Source: Streptomyces tailanensis
GTDB taxonomy: Bacteria; Actinomycetota; Actinomycetes; Streptomycetales; Streptomycetaceae
Length of the DNA: 64,000 nucleotides
Assembly: GCF_008386495.1 (NCBI RefSeq)
Contig: NZ_VTHJ01000009.1
Coordinates: 1 to 64,000, forward strand
Reading direction: 5' to 3'
In this document: piece after piece, positions 24,387 to 33,158 of the stretch
How positions within the stretch are numbered: position 1 is the first letter of the stretch
How the letters are laid out: every line of letters starts with the position of its first letter
Translations under genes and position numbers: made by a program
The notes under the pieces: model-generated
Databases searched by the model: none
Told to the model about the DNA's origin: nothing
What the model saw: only the letters and a program-made list of their open reading frames with translations

Positions 24387-25130
24387 ATGGCCGAGAGGCG
24401 TTGCGCGTTGGTGACCGGCGGGTCGCGGGGCATCGGACGCGCGGTCGCGGTACGGCTCGCTGAGGCGGGTTACGACATCGGATTCTGCTCCCGTTCCGCC
24501 GACGAGGCGGCGCTGGAGACCACGCGGCTCATCGCCGGGACCGGGGCCGCCGTCCACCACGTGGTCTGCGATGTCACGGACGCGGAGGCGGTCCGCGGGT
24601 TCGTCGACGAGACCGAGGAGAAGCTGGGCCTGCCGCCGTACGCGGTGGTCAACTCCGCCGGTGTCCTGCGGGACCGCCCCATGGCACTGATGTCGGAGGG
24701 GGACTGGCACTCGGTGGTCGGCACCAGCCTGGACGGTGCCTTCCACATGTGCCGCGCGGTGATGCGCGGCCTGATCACCCGCAGGGCCGGCGCGGTCGTG
24801 AACGTCTCGTCCGTGATCGGCGTGTACGGCAACCCCGGCCAGGCCAACTACGCCACGGCCAAGGCGGGGCTGAACGGCCTCACCCGCGCCCTCGCCAAGG
24901 AGGTCGCCCCCTACAGGGTGCGGGTCAACGCCGTGGCGCCCGGATTCATCGACACCGACATGCTCCACGGCATGACGGCCAAGGCCCGCGAGGCCGCTCT
25001 CGGCAAGGTCGCCATGGGCCGCTTCGGCACCCCCGAGTCCGTCGCCGAACTCGTCGCGTTCCTGCTCTCCGACGCCGCCGACTACATCACCGGCCAGGTG
25101 GTGCAGATCGACGGCGGGATCTCCCTGTGA
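24387..25130 (+). CDS. Ketoreductase (FabG-like SDR)
   Basis: A 247-residue short-chain dehydrogenase with cofactor motif TGGSRGIG, NSAGV, the catalytic Ser in NVSSVIG, and YATAK with Tyr and Lys. It ends in the FabG-type ITGQVVQIDGGISL. It reduces a poly-beta-ketoacyl-ACP carbonyl. Two KRs are present in this cluster, as in fredericamycin-type pathways where one acts on the nascent chain or alkyl starter. AGGAGGG at 24373-24379 sets the start. It heads the operon running into the transporter. Confidence 0.88.
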   Translation: MAERRCALVTGGSRGIGRAVAVRLAEAGYDIGFCSRSADEAALETTRLIAGTGAAVHHVVCDVTDAEAVRGFVDETEEKLGLPPYAVVNSAGVLRDRPMALMSEGDWHSVVGTSLDGAFHMCRAVMRGLITRRAGAVVNVSSVIGVYGNPGQANYATAKAGLNGLTRALAKEVAPYRVRVNAVAPGFIDTDMLHGMTAKAREAALGKVAMGRFGTPESVAELVAFLLSDAADYITGQVVQIDGGISL

Positions 25131-25140
25131 GGGCGCGGAG

Positions 25141-26658
25141 ATGACCACTTCACAGAGCACCACTGTCCCCACCCCGCCCCCGGACCCCGCCACCCGCCCC
25201 GTCCGCGCCCTTTTCCGCGAGCGCTGGTTCAGCACCCTGTTCATGACCGACATGTGGGAGCGCTTCAGCTTCTACGGTATGCAGGCGCTGCTCTTCCTCT
25301 ACGCCACCGCGCCGACGGCCGAGGGCGGGCTCGGGCTGGCGGACGGCACCGCCGGCGCGCTCTTCGGGCTCTACATCTCCGCGTCGTTCCTCGCCGCCAT
25401 GCCCGGCGGTTGGCTCGGCGACCGGGTGCTCGGCACGCACCGGGCGATGCTGACCGGGGCCCTCGTCATCGCTGCCGGGCACGCCTGCATGGCCGTACCC
25501 ACCCACACCACCTTCTACCTGGGCTTGCTGCTGGTCGCCTGCGGAACGGGCCTGCTGAAGCCCAACCTGCCCGTGATGTTCGACCAGATGAACCCGTGGG
25601 CGGGCAGCGCCCAGCGGCAGGCGGCGTTCTCCGTCTTCTACATGAGCGTCCAGGTCAGCGCGCTCATCGGCCCGCTGGTCACCGGCGCCCTGGGCGAACG
25701 TGTCAACTGGCACCTGGGCTTCGGCGCCGCCGCCGTCGGCATGATCTTCGGTGTCCTCCAGTACCTGCACGGGGCCCCGACGCTGCGCGGCACCCGGACC
25801 GGCCCCGCCCACCCGCTGCCGCCCGCCGCGCTGCGCCGGCTGGTGCGCGGCGCCTGGGCGGCGGCGGCCGGGGCGGCCCTGCTGGTCACCGGGGTCGCGG
25901 TGGCCGGCGGGCTGCCGCTGCGGCCCGTGCTGGCACTGTGCGGACTGGCCTCGCTGGTGGCGCCCGTCTGGTACTTCCGGCGGCTGCTGCGCGGGGCGGA
26001 ACTGGACGCGGCCGAGCGTGAACGCATCCGCGGCTACCGCAGGATCTTCGTGCCGTCGGTGCTGTTCTGGGCGATGTACGGCCAACTCGGCTCGGTTTTC
26101 AGCCTGTTCGCGCGCGAGCACACCGTCCGGGACATCGCCGGGTTCACGGTCCCGGCAAGCTGGTTCCAGTCCGCGCACCCGCTGTTCCTGCTGCTGCTCG
26201 CCCCGCTCTTCGCCTGGCTGTGGCTGCGGCTCGCGGCCGGGGCGGACACGGTACGGAAGTTCTCCGCCGGGCTGCTGTGCGCGGCCGGCGGCTTCGCCGT
26301 GCTCTCGGCTGGTGCCTGGTTCGCGGACGACGGCGGCGTCCCGGTCTCCGCGCTCTGGCTGCTGGGAGCCTTCCTGTGCATGACGTGCGGCGAGCTGGTC
26401 TTCGGGCCGGTCGGGCTGAGCACCACGGCGGAGAGCGCGCCGGAGGGGCACGGCAGCCGCATGATGGGCCTCTTCTACCTGGGGGCCGCGCTGGGCGCCG
26501 GTGTCGGCGGCCAGCTCTCGCACCTCGTGGGCGTGGTGCCGCTGTGGACGTATCTGGCGGCCTTCGCGACCGCGGCCACGGTCACCGCGCTGCTCCTGTT
26601 CCGCGGAACGTCTCGCGGCACGCGGCGCGAGACGCTTCGCAGAACCGCTCAAATCTGA
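25141..26658 (+). CDS. POT/PTR2-family (proton-dependent oligopeptide) MFS transporter
   Basis: A 505-residue transporter with 12-14 membrane segments. The signature WERFSFYGMQALLFLY in helix 1, GGWLGDRVLG between helices 2 and 3, and KPNLPVMFDQM are typical of POT proteins, which import di/tripeptides or related compounds with protons. Finding one inside a type II PKS cluster is uncommon. It could export or import a pathway intermediate or serve for nitrogen supply. It starts 10 bp after the ketoreductase stop, so it is probably in the same transcript. Confidence 0.85.
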   Translation: MTTSQSTTVPTPPPDPATRPVRALFRERWFSTLFMTDMWERFSFYGMQALLFLYATAPTAEGGLGLADGTAGALFGLYISASFLAAMPGGWLGDRVLGTHRAMLTGALVIAAGHACMAVPTHTTFYLGLLLVACGTGLLKPNLPVMFDQMNPWAGSAQRQAAFSVFYMSVQVSALIGPLVTGALGERVNWHLGFGAAAVGMIFGVLQYLHGAPTLRGTRTGPAHPLPPAALRRLVRGAWAAAAGAALLVTGVAVAGGLPLRPVLALCGLASLVAPVWYFRRLLRGAELDAAERERIRGYRRIFVPSVLFWAMYGQLGSVFSLFAREHTVRDIAGFTVPASWFQSAHPLFLLLLAPLFAWLWLRLAAGADTVRKFSAGLLCAAGGFAVLSAGAWFADDGGVPVSALWLLGAFLCMTCGELVFGPVGLSTTAESAPEGHGSRMMGLFYLGAALGAGVGGQLSHLVGVVPLWTYLAAFATAATVTALLLFRGTSRGTRRETLRRTAQI

Positions 26659-26660
26659 CG

Positions 26661-26703
26661 TCGAGTTGCTCTGGACGAGGCCTCAAGTCATCCCGGCCAG
26701 CAT
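26661..26703 (+). promoter_or_regulatory. SARP box and -10 for the minimal-PKS operon
   Basis: TCGAGTT (26661-26667) and TCAAGTC (26683-26689) are 22 bp apart, with TGGACGA in phase between them (26672). After 8 bp comes CAGCAT (26698-26703). It lies in the gap between the POT transporter and the first cyclase gene and would drive the cyclase, cupin, KS, CLF, ACP unit. Confidence 0.6.
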
Positions 26704-26791
26704 CAAAAGCGGCAGGTCCGACCCGCTTACGGACCCGCCGGAAGCCCGGGCGGCCCCACCGCCCGCGGGCGACAACCCGACAGGAGTCCCC

Positions 26792-27112
26792 ATGGCGCAT
26801 CGCACGCTCATCGTCGCACGGATGGACCACGACGACGCAGAGAAGGTGGCCGCGCTCTTCGCGGAGTCCGACGCGACCGAGCTGCCCCACATGATCGGCG
26901 TCCAACGCCGCACCCTCTTCCGCTTCCACGGCCTCTACTTCCACCTGGTGGAGGCGGAACAGCCCATCAACGGCAACCTCTACCGGGCCCGCAGCCACCC
27001 GCTCTACGAGGACATCAACACCCGGCTCCAGGAGTTCATGACGCCGTACTCCCCGACCTGGCGCGAACCCAAGGACTCGATGGCCGAGCCCTTCTACACC
27101 TGGACACCCTGA
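26792..27112 (+). CDS. TcmI-type polyketide cyclase
   Basis: A 106-residue ferredoxin-fold cyclase of the TcmI family: TLIVARMDHDDAEKVAALFAESDATELPHMIGVQRRTLFRFHGLYFHLVE, and near the end LQEFMTPYSPTWREPKDSMAEPFYTW. These enzymes close the later rings of tetracenomycin- and pentangular-type polyketides. It opens the minimal PKS operon, in the same order (cyclase, cupin, KS-alpha) known from fredericamycin and spore-pigment clusters. Confidence 0.92.
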   Translation: MAHRTLIVARMDHDDAEKVAALFAESDATELPHMIGVQRRTLFRFHGLYFHLVEAEQPINGNLYRARSHPLYEDINTRLQEFMTPYSPTWREPKDSMAEPFYTWTP

Positions 27113-27186
27113 GCCCCGAGACGTCCGCCGCACCCCGGCCCGCCCTTCCCAGGCGGCCCGGACTCACGTCCCCACCTGGAGCACCT

Positions 27187-27612
27187 ATGCAGACCACCGA
27201 CCTCATCAAGGTCGCCATCGACGACGTACCGCCCAACCGCAAACGCGGCGGTGACCTGCGTGTCCTGCTCAGTCCCAAGACCTGCGGAGCGACCTCGGGG
27301 TTCATGGGCGTCGGCACCCTGGAGCCCGGCGAGTTCGTCTCCGAGCACTACCACGCGTACTCCGAGGAGTTCTTCTACGCCATCCGCGGCCGGCTGCTGC
27401 TGCGCGTCGACGGCCGGGAGCTGGTGCTGGAGCCCGGCGAGTCCTTCATGGTCCCGATCGGGGTGCGGCACCGCATCGAGAACCCGTTCGACGAGCAGGC
27501 GTTCGTCTCCTTCTTCCTCAGCCCGCTCGCCCCGCGTCCCGAACTCGGCCACGTCGACTGCGAGCCGCTGCCCGGCGAGGGCACACTGCCCGAAGTGGGG
27601 GGTGTCGAATGA
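27187..27612 (+). CDS. Cupin-domain polyketide cyclase (TcmJ-like)
   Basis: A 141-residue single-domain cupin. EPGEFVSEHYHAYSEEFFYAIRGRLLLRVDG carries the first cupin motif (His-x-His and Glu), and ESFMVPIGVRHRIENP the second with its His. TcmJ-like cupins assist folding and cyclisation of long aromatic polyketides. The stop overlaps the ATG of KS-alpha by four bases, so it is translated in step with the synthase. Confidence 0.88.
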   Translation: MQTTDLIKVAIDDVPPNRKRGGDLRVLLSPKTCGATSGFMGVGTLEPGEFVSEHYHAYSEEFFYAIRGRLLLRVDGRELVLEPGESFMVPIGVRHRIENPFDEQAFVSFFLSPLAPRPELGHVDCEPLPGEGTLPEVGGVE

Positions 27613-28874
27613 CCGGGCGCGCGGTGATCACCGGCATCGGGGTCGTCGCCCCCGGGCAGCCGGGCCGTGAGGCGTTCTGGGAGATGATCGTCAAAGGGAA
27701 GACGGCGACCCGGCGCATCACGCTTTTCGACCCGACGCCCTTCCGCAGCCGGATCGGCGCGGAGTGCGACTTCGACCCCGAGCGGGCCGGACTGTCGTAC
27801 CAGGAGATCCGGCGTACCGACCGGGCGGGCCAGTTCGCGCTGGTCGCTGCCCGGGAGGCGATGGCCGACAGCGGCCTCGATCCGGATGCCGAGGACCCGC
27901 ACCGGATCGGGGTGAGCGTCGGCAACGGCGTCGGCAATGCCATCTCCATGGAGCAGGAGTACCGCACCGTCAGCGACAACGGCCGACAGTGGCTCGTCGA
28001 CCAGGGCTACATGAAGCCCCACCTGTACTCGTACGTGATGTCCAGCTCGCTGGCGACCGAGGTGGCGTGGGCGGCCGGGGCCGAGGGCCCGGCGACCGTC
28101 GTCAGCTCGGGATGCTGCGCCGGGATCGACGCGGTCGGGTACGCCGTCGACCTGATCCGGGAGGGCACGGCGGACGTGGTGGTGGCCGGCGCCACGGACG
28201 CGCCCATCTACCCGATCACCGTGTCCTGCTTCGACACCCTGCGCGCCTCCTCCACCAGCAACGACGACCCGGAGCACGCGTGCCGCCCGTTCGACCGGCG
28301 CCGCAACGGGCTGGTGCTGGGTGAGGGCTCCGCGGTCTTCGTGATCGAGGAGCTGGAGCACGCCCGCCGCAGGGGCGCCCGGATCTACTGCGAGGTCGCG
28401 GGCTACTCGGCTCGCGCCAACGGCTACCACATGACCGGTCTCAGGCCCGACGGCCGCGAGATGGGCGAGGCGATCACCGCCGCGCTCGACGAGGCCCGGA
28501 TCAACCCCGACGAGATCGACTACGCCAACGCCCATGGCAGCGGCACCAAGCAGAACGACCGGCACGAGACGGCCGCGTACAAGCGCAGCCTCGGCGAACA
28601 CGCGTACCGCATCCCGGTCAGCTCCATCAAGTCGATGGTCGGGCACTCGCTCGGGTCCATCGGCTCGATCGAGATCGCGGCCAGCGCCCTGGCCATCGAC
28701 CGGGGCACGGTCCCGCCCACCGCCAACTACGAGGAACGCGACCCCGAGTGCGACCTGGACTACGTGCCGGGCACCGCGCGGGAGGCGGATCTCGACGTCG
28801 TCCTCAGCGTCGGCAGCGGCTTCGGCGGCTTCCAGAGCGCGGTTGTCCTCACCTCTCCGAGGAGGATCGTGTGA
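27609..28874 (+). CDS. Type II PKS ketosynthase alpha (KS-alpha)
   Basis: A 421-residue condensing enzyme. The active-site Cys169 lies in VVSSGCCAGIDAVGYA; the His motifs are NAHGSGTKQND and SIKSMVGHSLGS. It forms the heterodimer with the next gene product and elongates the chain on the ACP. The nucleophile context GCCAG, with a second Cys170 and Ala in place of the common GCTSG, is atypical for KS-alpha. The GTG of the chain-length factor overlaps its stop. Confidence 0.96.
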   Translation: MTGRAVITGIGVVAPGQPGREAFWEMIVKGKTATRRITLFDPTPFRSRIGAECDFDPERAGLSYQEIRRTDRAGQFALVAAREAMADSGLDPDAEDPHRIGVSVGNGVGNAISMEQEYRTVSDNGRQWLVDQGYMKPHLYSYVMSSSLATEVAWAAGAEGPATVVSSGCCAGIDAVGYAVDLIREGTADVVVAGATDAPIYPITVSCFDTLRASSTSNDDPEHACRPFDRRRNGLVLGEGSAVFVIEELEHARRRGARIYCEVAGYSARANGYHMTGLRPDGREMGEAITAALDEARINPDEIDYANAHGSGTKQNDRHETAAYKRSLGEHAYRIPVSSIKSMVGHSLGSIGSIEIAASALAIDRGTVPPTANYEERDPECDLDYVPGTAREADLDVVLSVGSGFGGFQSAVVLTSPRRIV

Positions 28875-30082
28875 GTGTTCCCGTCATCACCGGGCTGGGC
28901 GTGGTCGCGCCCAACGGGCAGGACCGCGAGGCGTGGTGGCAGGCGACGCTCGATGGGAAATCGGGCCTCGGCCGGATCAGCCGCTTCGACCCGGACCGCT
29001 ACCCGGTGCGGGTCGCGGGCGAGGCCACCGGCTTCGACCCGGCCGAGCACGCGCCGCAGCGCCTGGTCAGCGAGACCGACGCCATGACGCAGTACGCCTT
29101 CGCCGCGACCAACGAGGCGCTGGCCGACGCGGCCGTGGTCCCGGACGACTTCTCCGACCTGGACATGGCGGTCATCACCGCCAACTCCTCGGGCGGCGTC
29201 GAGTTCGGTCAGCGCGAGCTGCAGAAGCTGTACCGCGAGGGCCCGCAAGCCGTGGGCGCGTACATGTCCATTGCCTGGTTCTACGCGGCGACCACCGGGC
29301 AGCTGTCCATCCGGCACGGCATGCGCGGCCCGTGCGGGGTGCTGTGCTCGGAGCAGGCCGGCGGCCTGGACGTCCTGGCGCAGGCCCGGCGGGTCCTCGC
29401 CAAGGGCACCCGGCTGGTGCTGTCCGGTGGCACCGACGCCTCGCTGTCCCCGTACGGGCTGGTCTGCCAGCTCTCCAACGGACGGCTCAGCGAGGAACAC
29501 CGGCCCGAGCGGGCGTACGTGCCCTTCGACTCCGACGCGAGCGGCTACGTCCCGGGGGAGGGCGGCGCGATCTTCGTGGTGGAGAGCCACGACGACGCCC
29601 GTGCCCGGGACGTGGAGCGGATCTACGCCGCGGTCGCCGGCTACGCCGCCACCTTCGACCCGCGCCCTGGCACCGGCCGCCCGCCCGGCCTTCGGCGGGC
29701 CGCCGAACTCGCCCTGGCCGACGCCTCGCTGGCGCCACCGGACGTCGACGTGGTGTTCGCCGACGGCTACGGCGTACCCGAGCTGGACCGGCAGGAGGCC
29801 GAGGCCCTCACCGCCGTGTTCGGCCCGGGGGCTGTCCCGGTGACGGTGCCCAAGACCATGACCGGCCGGCTCTACGCGGGCGGAGCCGCACTCGACGTGG
29901 CCGCCGCCGCGCTCGCGCTGCGCGACCAGGTGATCCCGCCGTCGGTCAACGTCCGCCCCGACCCGGAGCACCGGCTCGACCTGGTCGTCGACCGGCCCCG
30001 CGAGACCCGGCTGCGCACCGCCCTGGTGCTGAGCCGCGGCTACGGCGGATTCAACGCGGCCGTGGTGCTGCGGGCCGTCTGA
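28871..30082 (+). CDS. Chain-length factor (KS-beta)
   Basis: A 403-residue KS homologue in which the active-site Cys is replaced by Gln162 in LCSEQAGGLDVL, the hallmark of CLF subunits that generate malonyl-derived primers and set chain length. The second His region also deviates. It is translationally coupled to KS-alpha by GTGA. Chain length cannot be read safely by eye; the cyclase set suggests a long, pentangular-type chain. Confidence 0.96.
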   Translation: MSVPVITGLGVVAPNGQDREAWWQATLDGKSGLGRISRFDPDRYPVRVAGEATGFDPAEHAPQRLVSETDAMTQYAFAATNEALADAAVVPDDFSDLDMAVITANSSGGVEFGQRELQKLYREGPQAVGAYMSIAWFYAATTGQLSIRHGMRGPCGVLCSEQAGGLDVLAQARRVLAKGTRLVLSGGTDASLSPYGLVCQLSNGRLSEEHRPERAYVPFDSDASGYVPGEGGAIFVVESHDDARARDVERIYAAVAGYAATFDPRPGTGRPPGLRRAAELALADASLAPPDVDVVFADGYGVPELDRQEAEALTAVFGPGAVPVTVPKTMTGRLYAGGAALDVAAAALALRDQVIPPSVNVRPDPEHRLDLVVDRPRETRLRTALVLSRGYGGFNAAVVLRAV

Positions 30083-30144
30083 CACTCACCTCGCTTCTCA
30101 CCATCTCGTTCACCACAAGTCACCTGTCCCATTGGAGGAACCCC

Positions 30145-30396
30145 ATGAGTGCCAACATGACCTTCGACGACCTCAAGGCGGTCATGAGCCGGTGCACCGG
30201 TGACGTCGAGGAGCTCAACCCGGAGAACCTCGGCGCCGCCTTCACCGACATCGGCTACGACTCGCTCGCGGTGCTGGAGATCGCCAGCCAGATCCAGCGC
30301 GAGTACCGGCTGCAGATACCGGACGAGGCCATCGAGGGCATGAACTCGCCCCAGGACGTGATCGACTACGTCAACGCCAGCCTTTCGGCGGTCTGA
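30145..30396 (+). CDS. Acyl carrier protein
   Basis: An 83-residue ACP with the phosphopantetheine attachment motif FTDIGYDSLAVLE (Ser40), typical of type II PKS carriers. TTGGAGGAA (30133-30141) precedes the ATG. A dedicated phosphopantetheinyl transferase is not in the window. It sits 62 bp after the CLF and one base before the aromatase/cyclase. Confidence 0.96.
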   Translation: MSANMTFDDLKAVMSRCTGDVEELNPENLGAAFTDIGYDSLAVLEIASQIQREYRLQIPDEAIEGMNSPQDVIDYVNASLSAV

Positions 30397-30397
30397 C

Positions 30398-30862
30398 ATG
30401 GCGCTCACCGACAACACCGTCGTCATCGACGCGCCCATGGAGCTCGTCTGGGAGATGACGAACGACGTCGAGTCCTGGCCCCAGCTGTTCTCCGAGTACT
30501 CCGCCGCCGAGATACTCGGCCGTGACGGCGCCACCATACGGTTCCGGCTCACCCTGCACCCGGACGAGAACGGCGCCGTCTGGAGCTGGGTCTCCGAGCG
30601 CACCCCCGACCCGGAGACCCGGACCGTGCAGGCGCGGCGGATCGAGACCGGCCCCTTCGAGCACATGGACATCTTCTGGACCTACACCGAGACCGACAAC
30701 GGTGTGGAGATGCGCTGGCGGCAGGAGTTCACCGTCCGCTCCGGACTGCCGTTCGGCGACAAGGAGATGACCGAGCGGCTCAACACCAACACCCGCCGGG
30801 AGATGGCCCGGATCAAGGGGCTGGTGGAGGAGGCCGCCGCGCAGGCGGCGGTGCGCTCGTGA
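30398..30862 (+). CDS. Aromatase/cyclase (SRPBCC, monodomain)
   Basis: A 154-residue START/SRPBCC-fold protein resembling WhiE-ORFVI and the TcmN N-terminal domain: TVVIDAPMELVWEMTNDVESWPQLFSEYSAAEIL, TGPFEHMDIFWTYTE, RWRQEFTV. Monodomain members of this type direct first-ring closure in non-reduced long-chain polyketides. The next gene starts within its stop codon. Confidence 0.92.
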   Translation: MALTDNTVVIDAPMELVWEMTNDVESWPQLFSEYSAAEILGRDGATIRFRLTLHPDENGAVWSWVSERTPDPETRTVQARRIETGPFEHMDIFWTYTETDNGVEMRWRQEFTVRSGLPFGDKEMTERLNTNTRREMARIKGLVEEAAAQAAVRS

Positions 30863-31191
30863 CGGCGAAGCCGGCCGGGCTGCGGGTCCTGCTGCGGATC
30901 CGCATCACCCCGGGGCAGGAGGCCGCGTTCGAGGAGCTGTGGCGCGGCCACGCCGAGACTGTGCGCAGGTTCCCCGACAACCACGGCCAGCAACTGCTGC
31001 GGGACACCTCCGAGCCCGGCAGCTACACCGTACTGACGGACTGGACGGACGAGCCGTCCTTCCGGGCCTTCGAGCGCAGCGCCGAGCAGCAGGCGTACCT
31101 CAAGGTGCTCTGGCCGCTGCGGGAGGGCGGCGAGATGCGGCTGCTCGAACCGCTCCACGAACTGTCACCGGCCGCTCCGGCCGAAGCCTAG
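30859..31191 (+). CDS. Antibiotic biosynthesis monooxygenase-fold protein (ABM 1)
   Basis: A 110-residue ABM-family ferredoxin-fold protein: LRVLLRIRITPGQEAAFEELWRGHAETVRRFPDNHGQQLLRDTSEPGSYTVLTDWTDEPSFRAFERS. Cofactor-free anthrone or naphthacenone oxygenases of this family convert a central ring to a quinone; some homologues act as cyclases. Three members occur in the cluster. GTG overlaps the aromatase stop. Confidence 0.85.
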   Translation: MTAKPAGLRVLLRIRITPGQEAAFEELWRGHAETVRRFPDNHGQQLLRDTSEPGSYTVLTDWTDEPSFRAFERSAEQQAYLKVLWPLREGGEMRLLEPLHELSPAAPAEA

Positions 31192-31207
31192 GGACCAGGA
31201 GGAACGG

Positions 31208-31642
31208 ATGAGTACGCAAGCGGAACAGGTGACCGCGCTGATCGAACTGGTCGAGTCGGTGCCGGCCAAGGAACTGGAGGCCGTGACGGCCCAGCGGGAG
31301 GGCGGCCTGGACGGCGCGCTGACGCTGATCTTCGAGCTGCTGGTGTCGGAGTTCAACCCGGAGAAGGCCAAGGGCCAGGGCGGTGTCTTCCAGTTCGAGA
31401 TCGCCTCCGGTGAGGGGCCGAAGCTCCACTATGTGCAGGTCGAGGCCGGCACGTGCCGGACCGACAAGGGCCGGCACGAGAACCCCGATATCACCATCGG
31501 GATCAAGTTCCCCGACATGCTGGCGATGGGCGTCGGCAAGCTGCCCGGTGCCAAGGCCTTCCTGACGGGCAAGCTGAAGCTGCGCGGCAGCCCGCTGATG
31601 GGCACCAAGCTCGGCGAGTGGTTCGACCACCCCGAGGTCTGA
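31208..31642 (+). CDS. SCP2-like sterol-carrier-domain protein
   Basis: A 144-residue protein with an SCP2-type lipid-binding fold: a charged helical N terminus, VFQFEIASGEGPKLHYVQVEAGTC, PDITIGIKFPDMLAMGVGKLPGAKAFLTGKLKLRGSPLMGTKLGEWF. SCP2 domains bind hydrophobic ligands. In this position, last in the minimal PKS operon, it may hold a hydrophobic polyketide intermediate for membrane enzymes such as the DUF1772 proteins. That role is inference. AGGAGG at 31198-31203 supports the start. Confidence 0.8.
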   Translation: MSTQAEQVTALIELVESVPAKELEAVTAQREGGLDGALTLIFELLVSEFNPEKAKGQGGVFQFEIASGEGPKLHYVQVEAGTCRTDKGRHENPDITIGIKFPDMLAMGVGKLPGAKAFLTGKLKLRGSPLMGTKLGEWFDHPEV

Positions 31643-31667
31643 GCCGACCGCGCCTCGTACGGGCATG

Positions 31668-31708
31668 CGCAAACCGCCGCCGGGACCAGCGCCCGGCGGC
31701 GGTTTGCG
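31668..31708. terminator. Strong hairpin terminator after the minimal-PKS operon
   Basis: A perfect 17-bp stem (31668-31684 with 31692-31708, arm CGCAAACCGCCGCCGGG) and a 7-nt loop. It lies between the convergent SCP2-like gene and the SchA/CurD-like gene, so it probably terminates both strands. Confidence 0.8.
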
Positions 31709-31750
31709 TGCTGTGTGCCGTCGTTCGACCGAAGGCGGCGGAAGGGGTCG

Positions 31751-32491
31751 TCAGTCGACACCCAGCACGGACATGTGGGCGATCGACAGCATGGCCTGCT
31801 CGTGCACGAGGGCCAGATACGCGTCCGGGTGGGTGGGCCGGGCGGCGTCGAGCAGGTACGGCTCCAGCCACGTCTCGGCCGCCGTACCGAAGCAACGGTC
31901 CGTCAGATAGCCGACGACGTCGTACGGGTGGCCGTCGTACTGGACGACGCGGACCAGGATGTCCTCGTGCAGGAACAGCGCGGTGCGCACGATCGTCGGG
32001 TGCTCCGGCGACAGCAGCAGCGTCGCCCGGCGGTTGCAGGTGGCGCGTGTGGCGGCCAGTTCCGCGCCCGCGCCCCGGCGCAGCGGATAGCGCAGGGCGA
32101 CCGTACCGACCGCGGGCCGCTCGTCGGGGCTGTTCTGTTCCAGCACGGTCATGAAGCTGCGGTGGAAGTGCCGTTGGAATCCCTCGGGGGTCTCGGTGTC
32201 ACGGGGCTCGGCCAGGTACGGCAGGATCGCCCGCTCGGCCTCGTGCACCCCCTTCTGCACCGACATGTGCCGGGCGATCCGGTCGGCCGAGACGCCGTCG
32301 TGGTGGATCACCCGCACCAGGGTGTCCCCTTGGACGAACAGACCGGTGCCGAGCAGCATCCCGACTGTCTCGCCGGAGGCGTCCTTGATGACGGGCGAGT
32401 CGACGCGGGTGAAGTTGTGCGGTGCGAAGACCTCCGTCAGCTCGTCCTCGCGGCCGGGACGGACGCGGTAGGTGATGGCGTTCAGTGGCAT
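31751..32491 (-). CDS. SchA/CurD-like protein (duplicated domain)
   Basis: A 246-residue protein of the SchA/CurD family found in spore-pigment (whiE/cur/sch) and pentangular PKS clusters. It consists of two related halves of about 100 residues: ITYRVRPGREDELTEVF...LFVQGDTLVRVIHHDGV and VALRYPLRRGAGAEL...LFLHEDILVRVVQYDGH. Its biochemical role is unclear; a cyclase, cyclase helper or hydroxylase partner is possible. It follows the DUF1772 gene on the minus strand and should share its transcript. Confidence 0.82.
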   Translation of the reverse strand: MPLNAITYRVRPGREDELTEVFAPHNFTRVDSPVIKDASGETVGMLLGTGLFVQGDTLVRVIHHDGVSADRIARHMSVQKGVHEAERAILPYLAEPRDTETPEGFQRHFHRSFMTVLEQNSPDERPAVGTVALRYPLRRGAGAELAATRATCNRRATLLLSPEHPTIVRTALFLHEDILVRVVQYDGHPYDVVGYLTDRCFGTAAETWLEPYLLDAARPTHPDAYLALVHEQAMLSIAHMSVLGVD

Positions 32492-32603
32492 GGGGGTTTC
32501 TCCTCCTCGGCGACGCTCGTGGCGCGTCGACGGCCTTCAGGGAGCGGCGGGTACCGGTGCTTCCGGGTGCCCCGGGGTGCTTGGTGCGGTGCTCGGCGGT
32601 GCT

Positions 32604-33050
32604 TCAGGGAGCGGCGAGTGCCGCCACCGTGACGGTCGCCAGGGCAAGCGCGGCCAGTGCCGTACGCAGCCGGTGCCAGGCGCGCCACAGCGGTCGGGGG
32701 TCCTGCCAGGGGCCGTCCGCGGCGAGCCCGGCCAGCGAGCGGTTGATCGGCACGTTGCCGAGGTGTGAAACGGCCTGCACCCCGATGAGCAGCACCGACG
32801 CGGCCGGGAACAGCACCTGGCCCGGTCCCTCGGCAAGCACGCCGAGGGCGAACCCGCTGAGGGTCACGACGTTGACGAGGATCGGCATCAGCGGGTGGTA
32901 GCCCTTGCCCAGCAGGGCGTGGGCCCGGAGATAGTCGGCGCGGTCCATGGCCGACATGGCGGGGGCCACACTGACCAGAACCGCTACGAAGATGCCCGTG
33001 ACGGTTCCCGTTCCGATTAGCACGACCCCGGTCAGTACTTCCTTGAGCAT
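32604..33050 (-). CDS. DUF1772 membrane protein (anthrone oxygenase-like) 1
   Basis: A 148-residue integral membrane protein with four predicted helices and the DUF1772 C-terminal pattern GNVPINRSLAGL...WQDPRPLWRAWHRLRTALA. DUF1772 members include enzymes proposed to oxidise anthrones in aromatic polyketide pathways. The second copy is encoded divergently at 33253. GGGAG precedes the ATG, and a SARP box lies 40-80 bp upstream. Confidence 0.8.
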   Translation of the reverse strand: MLKEVLTGVVLIGTGTVTGIFVAVLVSVAPAMSAMDRADYLRAHALLGKGYHPLMPILVNVVTLSGFALGVLAEGPGQVLFPAASVLLIGVQAVSHLGNVPINRSLAGLAADGPWQDPRPLWRAWHRLRTALAALALATVTVAALAAP

Positions 33051-33083
33051 CACGACTCCCGGTCCGTGGTGGATGTACCAGCG

Positions 33084-33126
33084 ACCTTGGTCCCACCTGC
33101 TCGATTCGCTGTGGAGGAGTGCTCGA
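33084..33126 (-). promoter_or_regulatory. SARP box and -10 for the DUF1772/SchA operon
   Basis: On the minus strand two identical heptamers TCGAGCA (33120-33126 and 33098-33104) are exactly 22 bp apart. They are followed after 8 bp by CAAGGT (33084-33089) as the -10-like hexamer. Confidence 0.62.
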
Positions 33127-33158
33127 CAGCGGGGGTTCGCGGGCCCGCGCCCGGCCCG

